Positions 34,584 to 43,850 of a stretch of DNA of 64,000 bases are shown in pieces. The position numbers and the translations under genes are program-made. The stretch covers positions 992,001 to 1,056,000 of the forward strand of contig NZ_JANQAH010000011.1 of the NCBI RefSeq assembly GCF_024707125.1, given 5' to 3'. A model generated the notes under the pieces. That model did no database searches, was not told the origin of the DNA, and worked only from the letters and a program-made list of their open reading frames with translations. Each line of letters starts with the position of its first letter. Positions within the stretch are counted from its first letter, which is position 1. Source of the DNA: Devosia sp. Lineage in GTDB: Bacteria > Pseudomonadota > Alphaproteobacteria > Rhizobiales > Devosiaceae.

Positions 34584-35243
34584 CTACCCCCTAAGCCCGA
34601 TCAGCGCCTCTACAACAGCCTTGCCATCCTTGCTGTGCCATTCCGCTGGCCCTTGCAGCACAGCCAATTCACACCCTTCCGGATCGAGCAGCAGCGTTGC
34701 CGGCAGCCCCACCGCCACCGCCTCGCGCTTCAGCCGGTCAAAGGCCGCGAAAGTGTTGTCGGCATAAAGCGGCAAGTTCTTGAACTGCCCCTCATCCAGA
34801 AATTCCTGCGCCTTGGCGAGCCCGCCTTCGCCGATATCGAGGTTGATCGGCACGACCTGGAACTTGTCCGAATTGTATTCCGTCGCAATCGCATCGAGCG
34901 CCGGCATCTCTTCGCGACACGGCACGCACCAGCTGGCCCAGAAATTGACCAGGAGCGCCTTGCCCGAAAAATCGCCCAGTGTCATTTCCGTGCCATCGGC
35001 CGCCTTGAATGCCATATCGGCATAGCCGCGCCCCTCGCCCGTGCCATTGACCGCCGCCAATTCACCCACCGCGGCGGCATCCACGATCTGCGCCTGCGCC
35101 GCCTGCACGGGGCAGGAGTTGGCCGAGGCGGCATTGCCGAGATAAACCCACGAAGCTATAGCTACGCCCGCAACCGCTACCCCCAGTCCTCCGAGTGCCC
35201 AGAAATTGCGGCCTGTTGGCTTGGGTTGGCTGGTGTCCGACAT
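34584..35243 (-). CDS. tlpA: TlpA-type thiol:disulfide interchange protein
   Basis: A 219-residue membrane-anchored thioredoxin-fold protein: one N-terminal helix ([23 protein letters not shown]) then a periplasmic thioredoxin domain with active site [17 protein letters not shown]. TlpA keeps cysteines reduced in the periplasm, for example for cytochrome oxidase copper-centre assembly. It is divergent from argH, an arrangement I associate with Hyphomicrobiales. The start codons are 23 nt apart, so promoters must overlap the coding ends. Confidence 0.92.
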   Translation of the reverse strand: MSDTSQPKPTGRNFWALGGLGVAVAGVAIASWVYLGNAASANSCPVQAAQAQIVDAAAVGELAAVNGTGEGRGYADMAFKAADGTEMTLGDFSGKALLVNFWASWCVPCREEMPALDAIATEYNSDKFQVVPINLDIGEGGLAKAQEFLDEGQFKNLPLYADNTFAAFDRLKREAVAVGLPATLLLDPEGCELAVLQGPAEWHSKDGKAVVEALIGLRG

Positions 35244-35266
35244 GGGCTACTCCTGAAAGGCAGACG

Positions 35267-36715
35267 ATGAGCAACAAGATGTGGGGTGGACGGTTTGCAT
35301 CCGGCCCCGACGCCATCATGGAAGAAATCAACGCTTCGATCGGTTTCGACCAGCGCCTGTTCCGCCAGGATATTGCCGGATCAAAGGCCCATGCCACAAT
35401 GCTCGCCGCAACAGGCATTCTGACGCAGTCCGATCGCGACGCTATCCTTTTGGGTCTAGACGAGGTGCTGGCGGAAATCGAGGACGGCTCGTTCAAATTC
35501 TCGCGGGCTCTCGAAGACATCCATATGAATGTCGAATCGCGCCTGCGCGAAAAGATCGGCGATGCCGCCGGGCGCCTCCACACCGCCCGCAGCCGCAACG
35601 ATCAGGTCGCGACCGATTTCAAGCTCTATGTCCGCGACACCATCGATCACCTGGTCGCCCAGATCCACACGCTGCAGCTGGCTTTGGTCAAGCGCGCCGA
35701 GGAAGAGGCCGAAACAATCCTGCCCGGCTTCACGCACCTGCAAAACGCCCAGCCGGTCACCTTCGGCCATCATCTCCTCGCCTATGTCGAAATGCTCGGC
35801 CGCGATGCCGGTCGCCTGACCGATGCCCGCCGTCGCCTCAACGAAAACCCATTGGGCTCCGCCGCCCTTGCCGGCACGCCCTACCCCATCGACCGCGACA
35901 TGACGGCGAATGCTCTGGGCTTTGACCGCCCCACCGCCAATTCGCTCGATGCCGTCGCCGACCGCGATTTTATTCTCGAAACCCTTGCCGCCGCTGCGAT
36001 CTGCGCCATGCACCTTTCCCGCCTTGCCGAGGAAATGGTCATCTGGTCCTCGGCCCAGTTCGGCTTCATTAAACTCTCGGACAAGTTCACCACCGGCTCG
36101 TCCATCATGCCGCAGAAGCGCAATCCGGACGCCGCCGAACTGGTGCGTGCCAAGATTGGCCGCATCATGGGTTCGCTCAATTCCCTGCTCGTCGTCATGA
36201 AGGGCCTGCCGCTCGCCTATTCCAAGGACATGCAGGAAGACAAGGAAGTCGCCTTCGACGCCCTCGACGCGCTCTCCCTGTCGCTGGCCGCCATGACCGG
36301 CATGGTCTCGGACATGCAGCCCAACCGCCAGAAAATGCACGCCTCTGCCTCGGCCGGCTTTTCAACCGCCACGGACGTTGCCGACTGGCTGGTGCGTGAA
36401 CTGAACATCCCCTTCCGCGATGCCCACCACATCACCGGCCAGGTCGTCGCCCTCGCCGAACAGAAGAATTGCGGCCTCGAAGGTCTGACCATCGAGGATT
36501 TCAAGACCATTGATGAGCGCATCGACAGCCGCATCCACAAGGTGCTCACCGTCGAAGCCTCCGTCGCCGCCCGCAAATCCTACGGCGGCACCGCCCCGAT
36601 CAACGTCCTCGCGCAAGCCGCCCGCTGGAAATCCACCCTCACCGGCGAAGACCACGAGCCACGCCCGCTCACCGCAAAGAAGCATGGCGGCCATGGCGAT
36701 GGCGGTGTTGAATAG
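35267..36715 (+). CDS. argH: Argininosuccinate lyase
   Basis: A 482-residue enzyme splitting argininosuccinate into arginine and fumarate. It belongs to the fumarase/aspartase superfamily: signature [12 protein letters not shown], plus [27 protein letters not shown], and [23 protein letters not shown]. The last ~15 residues ([12 protein letters not shown]) extend past the usual C-terminus and are Gly/His-rich. The ATG at 35267 follows GAAAGGCAG. It is divergent from tlpA and upstream of chaC-like and lysA genes. Confidence 0.96.
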   Translation: MSNKMWGGRFASGPDAIMEEINASIGFDQRLFRQDIAGSKAHATMLAATGILTQSDRDAILLGLDEVLAEIEDGSFKFSRALEDIHMNVESRLREKIGDAAGRLHTARSRNDQVATDFKLYVRDTIDHLVAQIHTLQLALVKRAEEEAETILPGFTHLQNAQPVTFGHHLLAYVEMLGRDAGRLTDARRRLNENPLGSAALAGTPYPIDRDMTANALGFDRPTANSLDAVADRDFILETLAAAAICAMHLSRLAEEMVIWSSAQFGFIKLSDKFTTGSSIMPQKRNPDAAELVRAKIGRIMGSLNSLLVVMKGLPLAYSKDMQEDKEVAFDALDALSLSLAAMTGMVSDMQPNRQKMHASASAGFSTATDVADWLVRELNIPFRDAHHITGQVVALAEQKNCGLEGLTIEDFKTIDERIDSRIHKVLTVEASVAARKSYGGTAPINVLAQAARWKSTLTGEDHEPRPLTAKKHGGHGDGGVE

Positions 36716-36761
36716 ACGAGTGCACTCGGGCAATCTGAACGCCGAATCCTGAGCGTTCACC

Positions 36762-36829
36762 GCGTCATCCCCGCGAAAGCGGGGATCTCTCTTCACCGCC
36801 AGGGATTCCCGCTTTCGCGGGAATGACGC
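36762..36829. repeat. Dispersed repeat family A
   Basis: GCGTCATCCCCGCGAAAGCG plus GGGATC on the left, GATTCCCGCTTTCGCGGGAA plus TGACGC on the right. It lies after argH and immediately before the chaC-like gene. Confidence 0.85.
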
Positions 36830-36858
36830 TGTGGGTGTTGGGAGAAGACGGAGGCCGA

Positions 36859-37574
36859 ATGCCTAAGGACCAGCGACAGATGCGCCTGACCTCGCGCCAT
36901 GTCGCCTATCTGACGCCCGAAAATCCGTCCGATGTCATGCCGCCTCCGCCCGAGGGCATGACGGAAGCAAGCCTCGCCGACCACCGCGAAACCATCGCAA
37001 AATTCTTCGGCCGCGACGACCACGACGAGACCTGGATTTTCGCCTATGGCTCGCTGATCTGGAAGCCGGCCTGCGATTACGTCGAAATCCGCACCGGCCT
37101 CCTCCACGGCTGGCACCGCGCCTTTTGCCTGGGCTGGAACAACCGCTTTCGCGGCAGCGACCAAAATCCCGGCCTCATGCTGGCCCTCGATCGCGGCGGC
37201 GCCTGCAAGGGTGCGCTCTATCGCCTCCCACCCGGCAAGCGCGATGAGAGCCTCATAAAACTGTTCGAGCGCGAAATGGGCTGGAAGCCCACCGCCTTTC
37301 CCCGCGCATGGTGACTGTCCGCTCCGGCGAGCGCACCATCCGTGCCCTGACCTTCTGTATCGACCGCAATTCCGGGCGCTACATTTCAGGCCTCTCCGAG
37401 GAGCAGATCGCCGACGTTCTCGCCAAGGCCGTCGGCAGCCGCGGCTCCATGGCCGAGTATCTGTTCTCGACGGTAGAACACTTGGAACAGATGGGCCTCC
37501 ACGACGCCCATCTCTGGCGCCTCCAAAACCTCGTCGCCGAGCGCATCGAAGCCGTTTATGAGACGGATCGATAA
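36859..37574 (+). pseudogene. Gamma-glutamylcyclotransferase (ChaC-like), frameshifted
   Basis: One ChaC-like gene split over two frames. The first part (ATG 36859, GGAGG in front, to the TGA at 37312) contains the substrate-binding motif WIFAYGSLIWKPA and GWHRAFCLG, RLPPGKRDESLIKLFEREMGWKP. The second frame continues VTVRSGERTIRALTFCIDRNSGRYISGLSEEQIADVL and GSMAEYLFSTVEHLEQMG. Adding one C to the CCCC at 37300-37303 restores FPPRMVTVR and a 238-residue protein. ChaC enzymes degrade glutathione or gamma-glutamyl peptides to 5-oxoproline. Because an ATG at 37308 overlaps the stop, the second half might be translated separately, but a one-base indel is simpler. Confidence 0.82.
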
Positions 37575-37660
37575 GTCTCACTTTTGTTTTCTGGGCCGTT
37601 GGCTTACGGAAGCGCTGACTTCACACGCTCCCGGCGAGCGCGGCACACAAGGCACGAAAA

Positions 37661-38919
37661 ATGGTCCACCATTTCCAGCACCGCGACGGCACGCTTTATG
37701 CCGAGGACGTCAATGTCAACGAGCTGGCTGAAAAGGTCGGCACACCCTTTTACGTCTATTCTTCGGCCACCCTCCGCCGCCATGTCCGCGTCGTGCGCGA
37801 AGCCTTTGAGGGCATCCCGACGCTGATGGCCTATGCCATGAAGGCCAATTCCAATCAGGCCGTTCTCACCCTGATGGCCCATGAAGGCTGCGGCGCCGAC
37901 GTGGTCTCGGGCGGCGAACTCCAGCGTGCCTTGGCCGCAGGCATTCCCGCCGAAAAGATCGTCTTCTCCGGCGTTGCAAAAACCGTCGCCGAAATGCGCC
38001 AGGGCCTCACCGCCGGCATCAAGTGCTTCAACGTCGAGAGCGAACCCGAGCTCGAACGCCTCTCCATGATCGCGTCCGACATGGGCCTCACAGCCCGCGT
38101 CTCCGTCCGCGTCAATCCGGATGTCGATGCGCGCACCCATGCGAAAATTTCGACCGGCAAGTCCGAGAACAAGTTCGGCATTCCCTATAAGCGCGCCCGC
38201 GACGTCTATCGCCGCATTGCCGAACTGCCCAACATCGTCGCCGTCGGCGTCGACATGCATATCGGCAGCCAGATCACCGATCTCGAACCTTTTGGGAACG
38301 CCTTCGGCCTCATGGCCGAACTGGTAAAGGCCCTGCGCGAAGACGGCCACGACATCCACCATGTCGACGTCGGCGGCGGCCTTGGCATTCCCTATCATCA
38401 CGATCAGGAAGCCCCGCCGCATCCGGAAGCCTATGCATCAGTCGTCCGTGACAAGATCGGCCAACTCGGCTGTACGCTCGTGATCGAGCCCGGCCGCCTC
38501 CTCGTCGGCAATGCCGGCGTCCTCATCACCAAGGTCGAATATGTGAAGGAAGGCTCGTCCAACTTCATCATCGTCGACGCGGCCATGAACGACCTGATCC
38601 GCCCGACCCTTTACGAAGCCCATCACGACGTGGAACTGGTCAACCAGTCCAACCTCCCCCGATCACCGGCGACATCGTCGGCCCCGTCTGCGAAACCGGC
38701 GACTACCTCGCCAAGGGCCGCACCATTCCGGGTGTGAAGGAAGGCGACCTGCTCTCGATCATGAGCGCCGGTGCCTATGGCGCCGTCATGGCTTCAACCT
38801 ACAATTCGCGCCCGCTGATCCCCGAAGTTTTGGTCGACGGCGCCCGCTGGCACGTCATCCGCCCGCGCAAATCCATCGAAGAATTGCTGGCATTGGATTC
38901 GGTGCCGGACTGGGTGTGA
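37661..38919 (+). pseudogene. lysA: Diaminopimelate decarboxylase, frameshifted near the 3' end
   Basis: A fold-III PLP enzyme making lysine from meso-diaminopimelate. It has PLP Lys61 in MAYAMKANSNQ, HIGSQITDLEPF, VDVGGGLGIPY, and EPGRLLVGNAG. The frame breaks after ELVNQSN: a run of five Cs (38656-38660) needs a sixth to continue as PPITGDIVGPVCETGDYLAKG and on to the normal C-terminus MSAGAYGAVMASTYNSRPLIPEV. As read, the protein ends 26 codons later at 38737 and loses catalytic residues (the Cys in VCETGD and the Tyr in AGAYG). Since lysA is normally essential for growth without lysine, a sequencing indel is likely. The restored product is about 420 residues. Confidence 0.85.
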
Positions 38920-38948
38920 GCACCCCACCTAGCCTCCTCCAACCACGA

Positions 38949-39020
38949 CGTCATTCCCGCGAAAGCGGGAATCTCATCTTCGGCCCCAAAAACAGAGATC
39001 CCCGCTTTCGCGGGGATGAC
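38949..39020. repeat. Dispersed repeat family A
   Basis: GTCATTCCCGCGAAAGCGGG on the left, CCCCGCTTTCGCGGGGATGA plus C on the right, between convergent lysA and cpdR. Confidence 0.85.
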
Positions 39021-39057
39021 ACAGTGGATTTGGCTCGATAGTGCCACCAACTCGATG

Positions 39058-39100
39058 CAACACCTCCCCCTTGATGGGGGAGGATGGGAGGGGTGACGGC
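39058..39100. repeat. CTCCCCC-type palindrome
   Basis: ACACCTCCCCC-TTGAT-GGGGGAGGAT followed by GGGAGGGGTGA. It is similar to the central stem of the elements at 31003 and 44420. Confidence 0.6.
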
Positions 39101-39115
39101 GAACGCCGATGCCCC

Positions 39116-39526
39116 CTACTCTTCCCGCGCCTGCCGCGCCAGCGACAGCACCTCAACCGGCCGCCCCTCGAGCGCGTCTTCCACCTTGGCCAGCAGTTCC
39201 GCCAGCGTAAACGGCTTCACGATCACATCGTAAACCAGCGCCTCGAGCCCATGCGCCCGCTCGCGCTGGTCGGCAAAGCCGGTCATCAAGACAATCGTCA
39301 CATCGGGAAAAGCCGAGCCCACCTGCAGGGCCAGCGCAATCCCGTCCATCACCGGCATCTTGATATCGGACAGCAGCAGGTCGAACTTTCCGCCCTCTGC
39401 CTCCATGGTCTCGGCGGCTAGCCCGCCATCTTCCTCGGCCACGACCTCATGGCCCTTCATGGTGAGCGCGGTCACCACGAATGCGCGAACGGATGGGTCG
39501 TCTTCAGCGACAAGAATGCGGGCCAT
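39116..39526 (-). CDS. cpdR: Single-domain response regulator CpdR
   Basis: A 136-residue receiver-only protein: MARILVAEDDPSVRAFVVTALTMKGHEVV, phospho-acceptor Asp in LLLSDIKMPVMDGIALAL, MTGFADQRERAHGLEALVYDVIVKPFTLAEL. These match CpdR, which in its unphosphorylated form delivers substrates to ClpXP at the pole and is controlled by the CckA-ChpT relay that also controls CtrA. The ATG at 39526 has CGGAGA 6-10 nt upstream; a longer frame to 39586 has no supporting site. Confidence 0.9.
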   Translation of the reverse strand: MARILVAEDDPSVRAFVVTALTMKGHEVVAEEDGGLAAETMEAEGGKFDLLLSDIKMPVMDGIALALQVGSAFPDVTIVLMTGFADQRERAHGLEALVYDVIVKPFTLAELLAKVEDALEGRPVEVLSLARQAREE

Positions 39527-39629
39527 AGGCAGTCTCCGGGCGGCGGGTCGGGGCCTTGCGGCAGCAACCGGACCTGTCAGGGGCAAAGGTGACAGGCCAC
39601 ACGCTCACTTCAATATAGGAACGATCCCA

Positions 39630-40646
39630 TCAGTGGTGAACAGCGGGCGCGGCAGCTTCAACAGAAGGTTCCGCCGGATGCCCGGCTTCCGCACTCGGCG
39701 CAGCTTCGTCACCATGGCCTTCTGCAGCGGCATTGTCTTCGGCAGCACCATGTCCCTCAGCTTCGCCATGGGCTGTCGGCGCTTCGGCGACCGGCGCATT
39801 GCCGGTCGAAGCCGCAGCCGGTTCGCTCGTGTTGGTAGCGGCACGGCCGCCTGCAAAGGTCAGCCGCACCTTGACCGCCTCTGCCGGCGGCAACGGCAGA
39901 CGCGTATCGAGCGTCGCCCGCTCGCCGGCCATCAGGTCGCGAATGCGCGGCGTGACGCTCCACTCATAGATCGTGTGGCCCGTCGTATCGAGAAGGCTCA
40001 CCAGCACCGGCGGCACGGTCACGGGATTGGGCATCAGCCCAACGAGCTGGGCCGAAACCACAAGCACTTCCTTGCCTTCCGAGAGACCCCGCGTCGATTG
40101 CAGATGCGAAAGCTCAAGCCCGACCACATTTACGCCGAGCCCAACGGCCTCATAAATCCCAGCCAGATCCGGATTACGCTCGACAATCTGCACGCGGCCA
40201 AAATAGGCAATGCCCAGAATGCCGGCCAAACCGACCGCACCGACCACCCGCGCATAGCGCCGCATCCGCGCCAGCGGCAGGCGCGACACCATGGCGGTCT
40301 GCCGGCGCGACAGCGCCTTCTGCCGGGCTCGCATCTCGGCGGCCGTCTCACGCTTTTTTGCAGGGCGCGGCTCCACCGGTTCGACCGGTCGGGCCTCGAC
40401 ATCGACAATGGTTTTTTCTTCGGCCTCGATGGCAGCGTCGAGCGCCTCCTCGGCCATGGATTCAAACAGCCGGTCCGATTCAGGATCGGGTTTCGGCACC
40501 AGCTTCAGGTCCGGCTTGGGATCGGGCAGGGCCGACTGCTGCCAGGACTGGTGGCACGAGGCGCACTGCACCTTGCGGCCAACCGATCCGATGGCCTCAT
40601 AGGTCACCTGGTACTTGGTCTGGCAATTGGGGCAGGTAATGATCAT
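39630..40646 (-). CDS. MJ0042-type zinc-ribbon membrane protein
   Basis: A 338-residue protein with an N-terminal zinc ribbon (MIITCPNCQTKYQV...KVQCASCHQSW; two CxxC pairs, the MJ0042 motif). An acidic linker, one membrane helix (VVGAVGLAGILGIAYFG, near residue 140) and an extracytoplasmic FxLD/DUF3426-like domain (GVNVVGLELSHLQST...LVVSAQLVG...PPVLVSLLDTTG) follow. The Ala/His/Glu-rich tail ends at a His-His. Such proteins sit beside ftsE in many Hyphomicrobiales; their role is unknown. It is divergent from ftsE. Confidence 0.85.
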   Translation of the reverse strand: MIITCPNCQTKYQVTYEAIGSVGRKVQCASCHQSWQQSALPDPKPDLKLVPKPDPESDRLFESMAEEALDAAIEAEEKTIVDVEARPVEPVEPRPAKKRETAAEMRARQKALSRRQTAMVSRLPLARMRRYARVVGAVGLAGILGIAYFGRVQIVERNPDLAGIYEAVGLGVNVVGLELSHLQSTRGLSEGKEVLVVSAQLVGLMPNPVTVPPVLVSLLDTTGHTIYEWSVTPRIRDLMAGERATLDTRLPLPPAEAVKVRLTFAGGRAATNTSEPAAASTGNAPVAEAPTAHGEAEGHGAAEDNAAAEGHGDEAAPSAEAGHPAEPSVEAAAPAVHH

Positions 40647-40855
40647 CGAGCCGGCAGCCGTTTCGGGTATTGCCTGACCCTATCCCTGCTTGGGTTAATA
40701 CTCCTCAAACCCATGAGAAATCACAATTGTGCCGCTTTCCCCCCGGCATAGCGGGCATCCATGCCGCGAACACACGTCGGCGCTGCTATGATGCGGCCCA
40801 CTCGTGATTCGCTTTTTGCGTTGAGACTACCGGACGAGCTGGGGAGCACCCGTTC

Positions 40856-41518
40856 TTGATCGATTTTTCCGATGTCGGCCTGCGCTATGGCAATGGTCCT
40901 GAAATCCTCAGCGATCTCACCTTTTCCATCGAGCCCGGCTCCTTCCATTTCCTCACCGGCCCCTCCGGTTCCGGCAAGACCAGCCTCCTGCGCCTGCTGC
41001 TGCTCTCGCTCAAACCGAGCCGCGGCAAGGTGACGATGTTCAATGAGGACGTGGGCAAGCTCGATCAGGATAGCCTCCTGCAATTGCGCCGCCACATCGG
41101 CATCGTCTTCCAGGAATTTCGCCTCCTCGACCATCTGACGACCTTTGAAAATGTCGCCCTGCCGCTGCGCGTTCTCGGCCAGCCGGAAAGCGAATATCGC
41201 CCCAACGTCACCGAACTGCTTGAATGGGTCGGCCTCGGCGAACGCATGCACGCCCTGCCCACGGTTCTTTCCGGCGGCGAAAAGCAGCGCGCCGCCATCG
41301 CCCGCGCCGTCATCGCCCGGCCAAAAATCCTCCTCGCCGACGAACCCACCGGCAATGTCGATCCGGACCTCTCAAGCCGCCTCGTCCACCTCTTTGCCGA
41401 GCTCAATCGCACCCTGGGCATGACCATCATTCTCGCCACGCACGAACTGCCTTTGCTCGATCGCTTCTCCTATCCGCGCATGGTGCTTAACAAAGGGGCT
41501 CTGACCATCCATGACTAG
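40856..41518 (+). CDS. ftsE: Cell-division ATP-binding protein FtsE
   Basis: A 220-residue ABC ATPase: Walker A GPSGSGKTSLL, Q-loop FQEFRLLD, signature LSGGEKQRAAIARA, Walker B ILLADEPTGNVD. FtsEX sits at the divisome and activates periplasmic amidases through EnvC-like adaptors. The start is TTG at 40856 with GGGGAG upstream. It overlaps ftsX by 8 nt. Confidence 0.95.
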   Translation: MIDFSDVGLRYGNGPEILSDLTFSIEPGSFHFLTGPSGSGKTSLLRLLLLSLKPSRGKVTMFNEDVGKLDQDSLLQLRRHIGIVFQEFRLLDHLTTFENVALPLRVLGQPESEYRPNVTELLEWVGLGERMHALPTVLSGGEKQRAAIARAVIARPKILLADEPTGNVDPDLSSRLVHLFAELNRTLGMTIILATHELPLLDRFSYPRMVLNKGALTIHD

Positions 41519-42458
41519 GAGCCTCCTTTCCCGCCTGCCCCATTGGCTGCCCATTCCGCGTCGTGGCGGCGGCGCCCCCATCGTGCCCGAGCACTCCGTT
41601 GCCGGCCGCACGCTGCTCCTTCTCATCACCATCATGAGCTTCCTCTCCGCAGTGACCCTCGGCGGCGTGGTACTGGTGCAGAAATCGGCCATCGCCTGGT
41701 CGGCCGATGTCGGCCGCGAAATGACCATCCAGATCCGCCCCGTCGAGGGCGAGGTGATGGACAGCAATCTGCGCACCGCCGTCTCGCTCGCCGAAGCCAC
41801 CCCCGGCGTTGCCGGCGCCCGCGCCCTCACCATCGAGGAAAGCCAGGCCCTGCTCGAACCCTGGCTTGGTGCCGGGCTCGATCTCTCGGCCATCGAAATT
41901 CCGCGCCTGGTCGTCGTGCAATTGGCCGATCCGGTCGATGCCGATATCGAGCAGCTGCAGCGCAATCTCGGGGCGATCAAGGGCGCAAGCCTCGATACCC
42001 ACGCCGCCTGGCGACAACAGCTCAACACCATGGCCGGCACGGTGGTCGTCTCCGGCCTGCTTGTGCTCGGCCTGATCGGCGTCGCCACCGTCCTCGCCAT
42101 TATTTTCGCCACGCGCGGCGCCATGGCGTCAAACCGCGAAATCGTCGACGTGCTCCACTTCATCGGGGCATCTAACAAGTTCATTGCCGGCGAATTCCAG
42201 GGGCGGTTCCTCTCCATTGGCCTCCAGGGCGGGCTTCTCGGCTCGCTCCTCGCTGCCCTCTTCTTCCTTTTGATCGGCACCGCAGCGGGCTCCGTCCTCC
42301 CCACCGAAGCCACCGCCCAGGTCGGCTATGTCTTTGGCAGCTTCGTGCTCGGGCTCGATGGCATCATCTTCATTGCGCTGGTCGTTCCGGTCATCGCAGC
42401 CCTGACGGCCATCACCTCGCGGCTCACCGTCCGGCGTTACCTCAGCGAAGCATCTTGA
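41511..42458 (+). CDS. ftsX: Cell-division protein FtsX
   Basis: A 315-residue permease-like partner of FtsE with four membrane helices. Helix 1 is at about residues 35-60, then a periplasmic domain (WSADVGREMTIQIRPVEGEVMDSN...LEPWLGAGLDLSAIEIPRLVVV). Helices 2-4 surround ALIFATRGAMASNREIVDVLHFIGASNKFI, the FtsX signature region. It overlaps ftsE by 8 nt and is followed by plsC. The N-terminal cytoplasmic stretch is short. Confidence 0.95.
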   Translation: MTRSLLSRLPHWLPIPRRGGGAPIVPEHSVAGRTLLLLITIMSFLSAVTLGGVVLVQKSAIAWSADVGREMTIQIRPVEGEVMDSNLRTAVSLAEATPGVAGARALTIEESQALLEPWLGAGLDLSAIEIPRLVVVQLADPVDADIEQLQRNLGAIKGASLDTHAAWRQQLNTMAGTVVVSGLLVLGLIGVATVLAIIFATRGAMASNREIVDVLHFIGASNKFIAGEFQGRFLSIGLQGGLLGSLLAALFFLLIGTAAGSVLPTEATAQVGYVFGSFVLGLDGIIFIALVVPVIAALTAITSRLTVRRYLSEAS

Positions 42459-42533
42459 GGTAACCCATCTCGCCATTCCGCGTTCTCCGCTTTATTGAAG
42501 AAGCAAGCCCCAAGGGCAGGAGGACAAACAGTC

Positions 42534-43343
42534 TTGAAAACCGTGATCCAGGCGATCCGCACGGCGCTTTTCTACGCCATCTTCATTGGCCAGACGGCTG
42601 TCATCGCTGTCATCATCGGCGTCATCGCGCTCTTTGCCGGCCGCACGCCCTTCACCTGGGCCCTGGCGAAATACTGGTGCTGGTCGAACGTGCAGTTCCT
42701 GCGCTTCATCACGGGCGTGCGCACCGAGATATCAGGCACCGAAAACATCCCGCCCGGCGGCTGCATCATCGCCTCAAAGCACCAGTCCGACTGGGACGTC
42801 TTTGCGATTTTCCCCCATACCGGCCGCCCCGCCTACATCGTCAAGAAGGAGCTGATGAACATCCCCTTCTTCGGCTGGGCCGCGCGTTCGCTCGATTGCA
42901 TCGAGATCGACCGCAAGAAGGGCGCCGAAGCCATTCCCGAAATGATGCGTCAGGCCCATGCCGCCCTTGATCGCGGCTGCCGTATCGTCATCTTCCCCGA
43001 AGGCACCCGCAAGGCGGCGCTCGCGCCCGCCGATTATCGCCAGGGCATTGTCCGCCTCTATAGCGAACTCAACGTGCCCGTCGTGCCCGTGGCGCTCAAT
43101 TCCGGCCTCTTCTGGGGCCGCAATTCGCTCATCATCTGGCCCGGCACCGCCCGCGGCGAATTGCTCCCCGCCATCGAGCCGGGGCTTGCCCCCGATGTCT
43201 TCGCCGAACGCCTCAAGCGCGCCATCGAAACCGGCTCCGACGCCCTGAGCCTGGCCGCCGTCGATTCGGGCCTGTCCCGCCCCATTGATCCCTCTTTGGC
43301 CGAACGGATCGCGGCGGCGCGGCAACGCGCCCCCTCATCTTGA
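42534..43343 (+). CDS. plsC: 1-acyl-sn-glycerol-3-phosphate acyltransferase
   Basis: About 269 residues, starting at a TTG at 42534 with AGGAGG 10 nt upstream (another TTG at 42495 lacks one). An N-terminal helix anchors it to the membrane. The catalytic HX4D is in SKHQSDWD, and the phosphate-binding block is IFPEGTRKA. It makes phosphatidic acid from lysophosphatidate and acyl-donor. Location behind ftsEX is typical for the order. Confidence 0.92.
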   Translation: MKTVIQAIRTALFYAIFIGQTAVIAVIIGVIALFAGRTPFTWALAKYWCWSNVQFLRFITGVRTEISGTENIPPGGCIIASKHQSDWDVFAIFPHTGRPAYIVKKELMNIPFFGWAARSLDCIEIDRKKGAEAIPEMMRQAHAALDRGCRIVIFPEGTRKAALAPADYRQGIVRLYSELNVPVVPVALNSGLFWGRNSLIIWPGTARGELLPAIEPGLAPDVFAERLKRAIETGSDALSLAAVDSGLSRPIDPSLAERIAAARQRAPSS

Positions 43344-43446
43344 CGCAACAAAGCCACAAAGCACCACATCTAGTGGGCGCATGACGCGACTTGACTGATT
43401 CGCGGTATTTGTTCTAGTTTTGTTCTACTCACACGGGGGAACAGGG

Positions 43447-43794
43447 ATGCTTTCGTGGATTGAAGCTGGCTTGGAGCCGGCAGCGCGACAGAAGCGGATC
43501 AACCAGTGGCTCGGCCTGTCCGGCCGCACCTATCATCTGGCGTCCGAAAACCTGCGTGACTTCATTCTCGAAGGCGCCGATCTCTATCTCATCGCCCGTG
43601 GCAATACCGTTCTCTGGGTCGGCTGCGGCCTCGACCTCGTGGCCGAACCCGCGATCCGCCTCAAATTCCGCAAGGCCCTCAGCCGCGCCGATGGCGTCTT
43701 CCGCCTGCCGCGCCCGGACGTGGATGGCGAACGCCTCTCCATCATTGCCGATCTCGAAGGCGCCGTACCCGCCCCCTTCGATCAGGCCGCCTGA
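43447..43794 (+). CDS. Hypothetical protein, 115 residues
   Basis: A soluble-looking protein MLSWIEAGLEPAARQKRINQWLGLSGRTYHLASENLRDFILEGADLYLIARGNTVLWVGCGLDL, ending AVPAPFDQAA. GGGGGAACAGGG precedes the ATG at 43447; a TTG at 43420 in frame is less likely. I recognise no domain. Its stop codon lies in the first unit of a short palindromic tandem repeat. Confidence 0.65.
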   Translation: MLSWIEAGLEPAARQKRINQWLGLSGRTYHLASENLRDFILEGADLYLIARGNTVLWVGCGLDLVAEPAIRLKFRKALSRADGVFRLPRPDVDGERLSIIADLEGAVPAPFDQAA

Positions 43795-43850
43795 TTACAT
43801 CAGGCCGCTTGATTGCATCGGGCTCGCCTGATGCACATCAGGCCGCCTGA
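43782..43850. repeat. Tandem palindrome (four units, 18-20 bp period)
   Basis: Units TCAGGCCGCCTGA (43782), TCAGGCCGCTTGA (43800), TCGGGCTCGCCTGA (43818) and TCAGGCCGCCTGA (43838). Both convergent genes read their last codons (Gln-Ala-Ala-stop) from the outer units. Confidence 0.75.

Noticed and set aside
11818-39020. CRISPR array suggested by repeated ATTCCCGC units
   Set aside because: The copies are kilobases apart, always in facing pairs, and have no regular spacers or cas genes.
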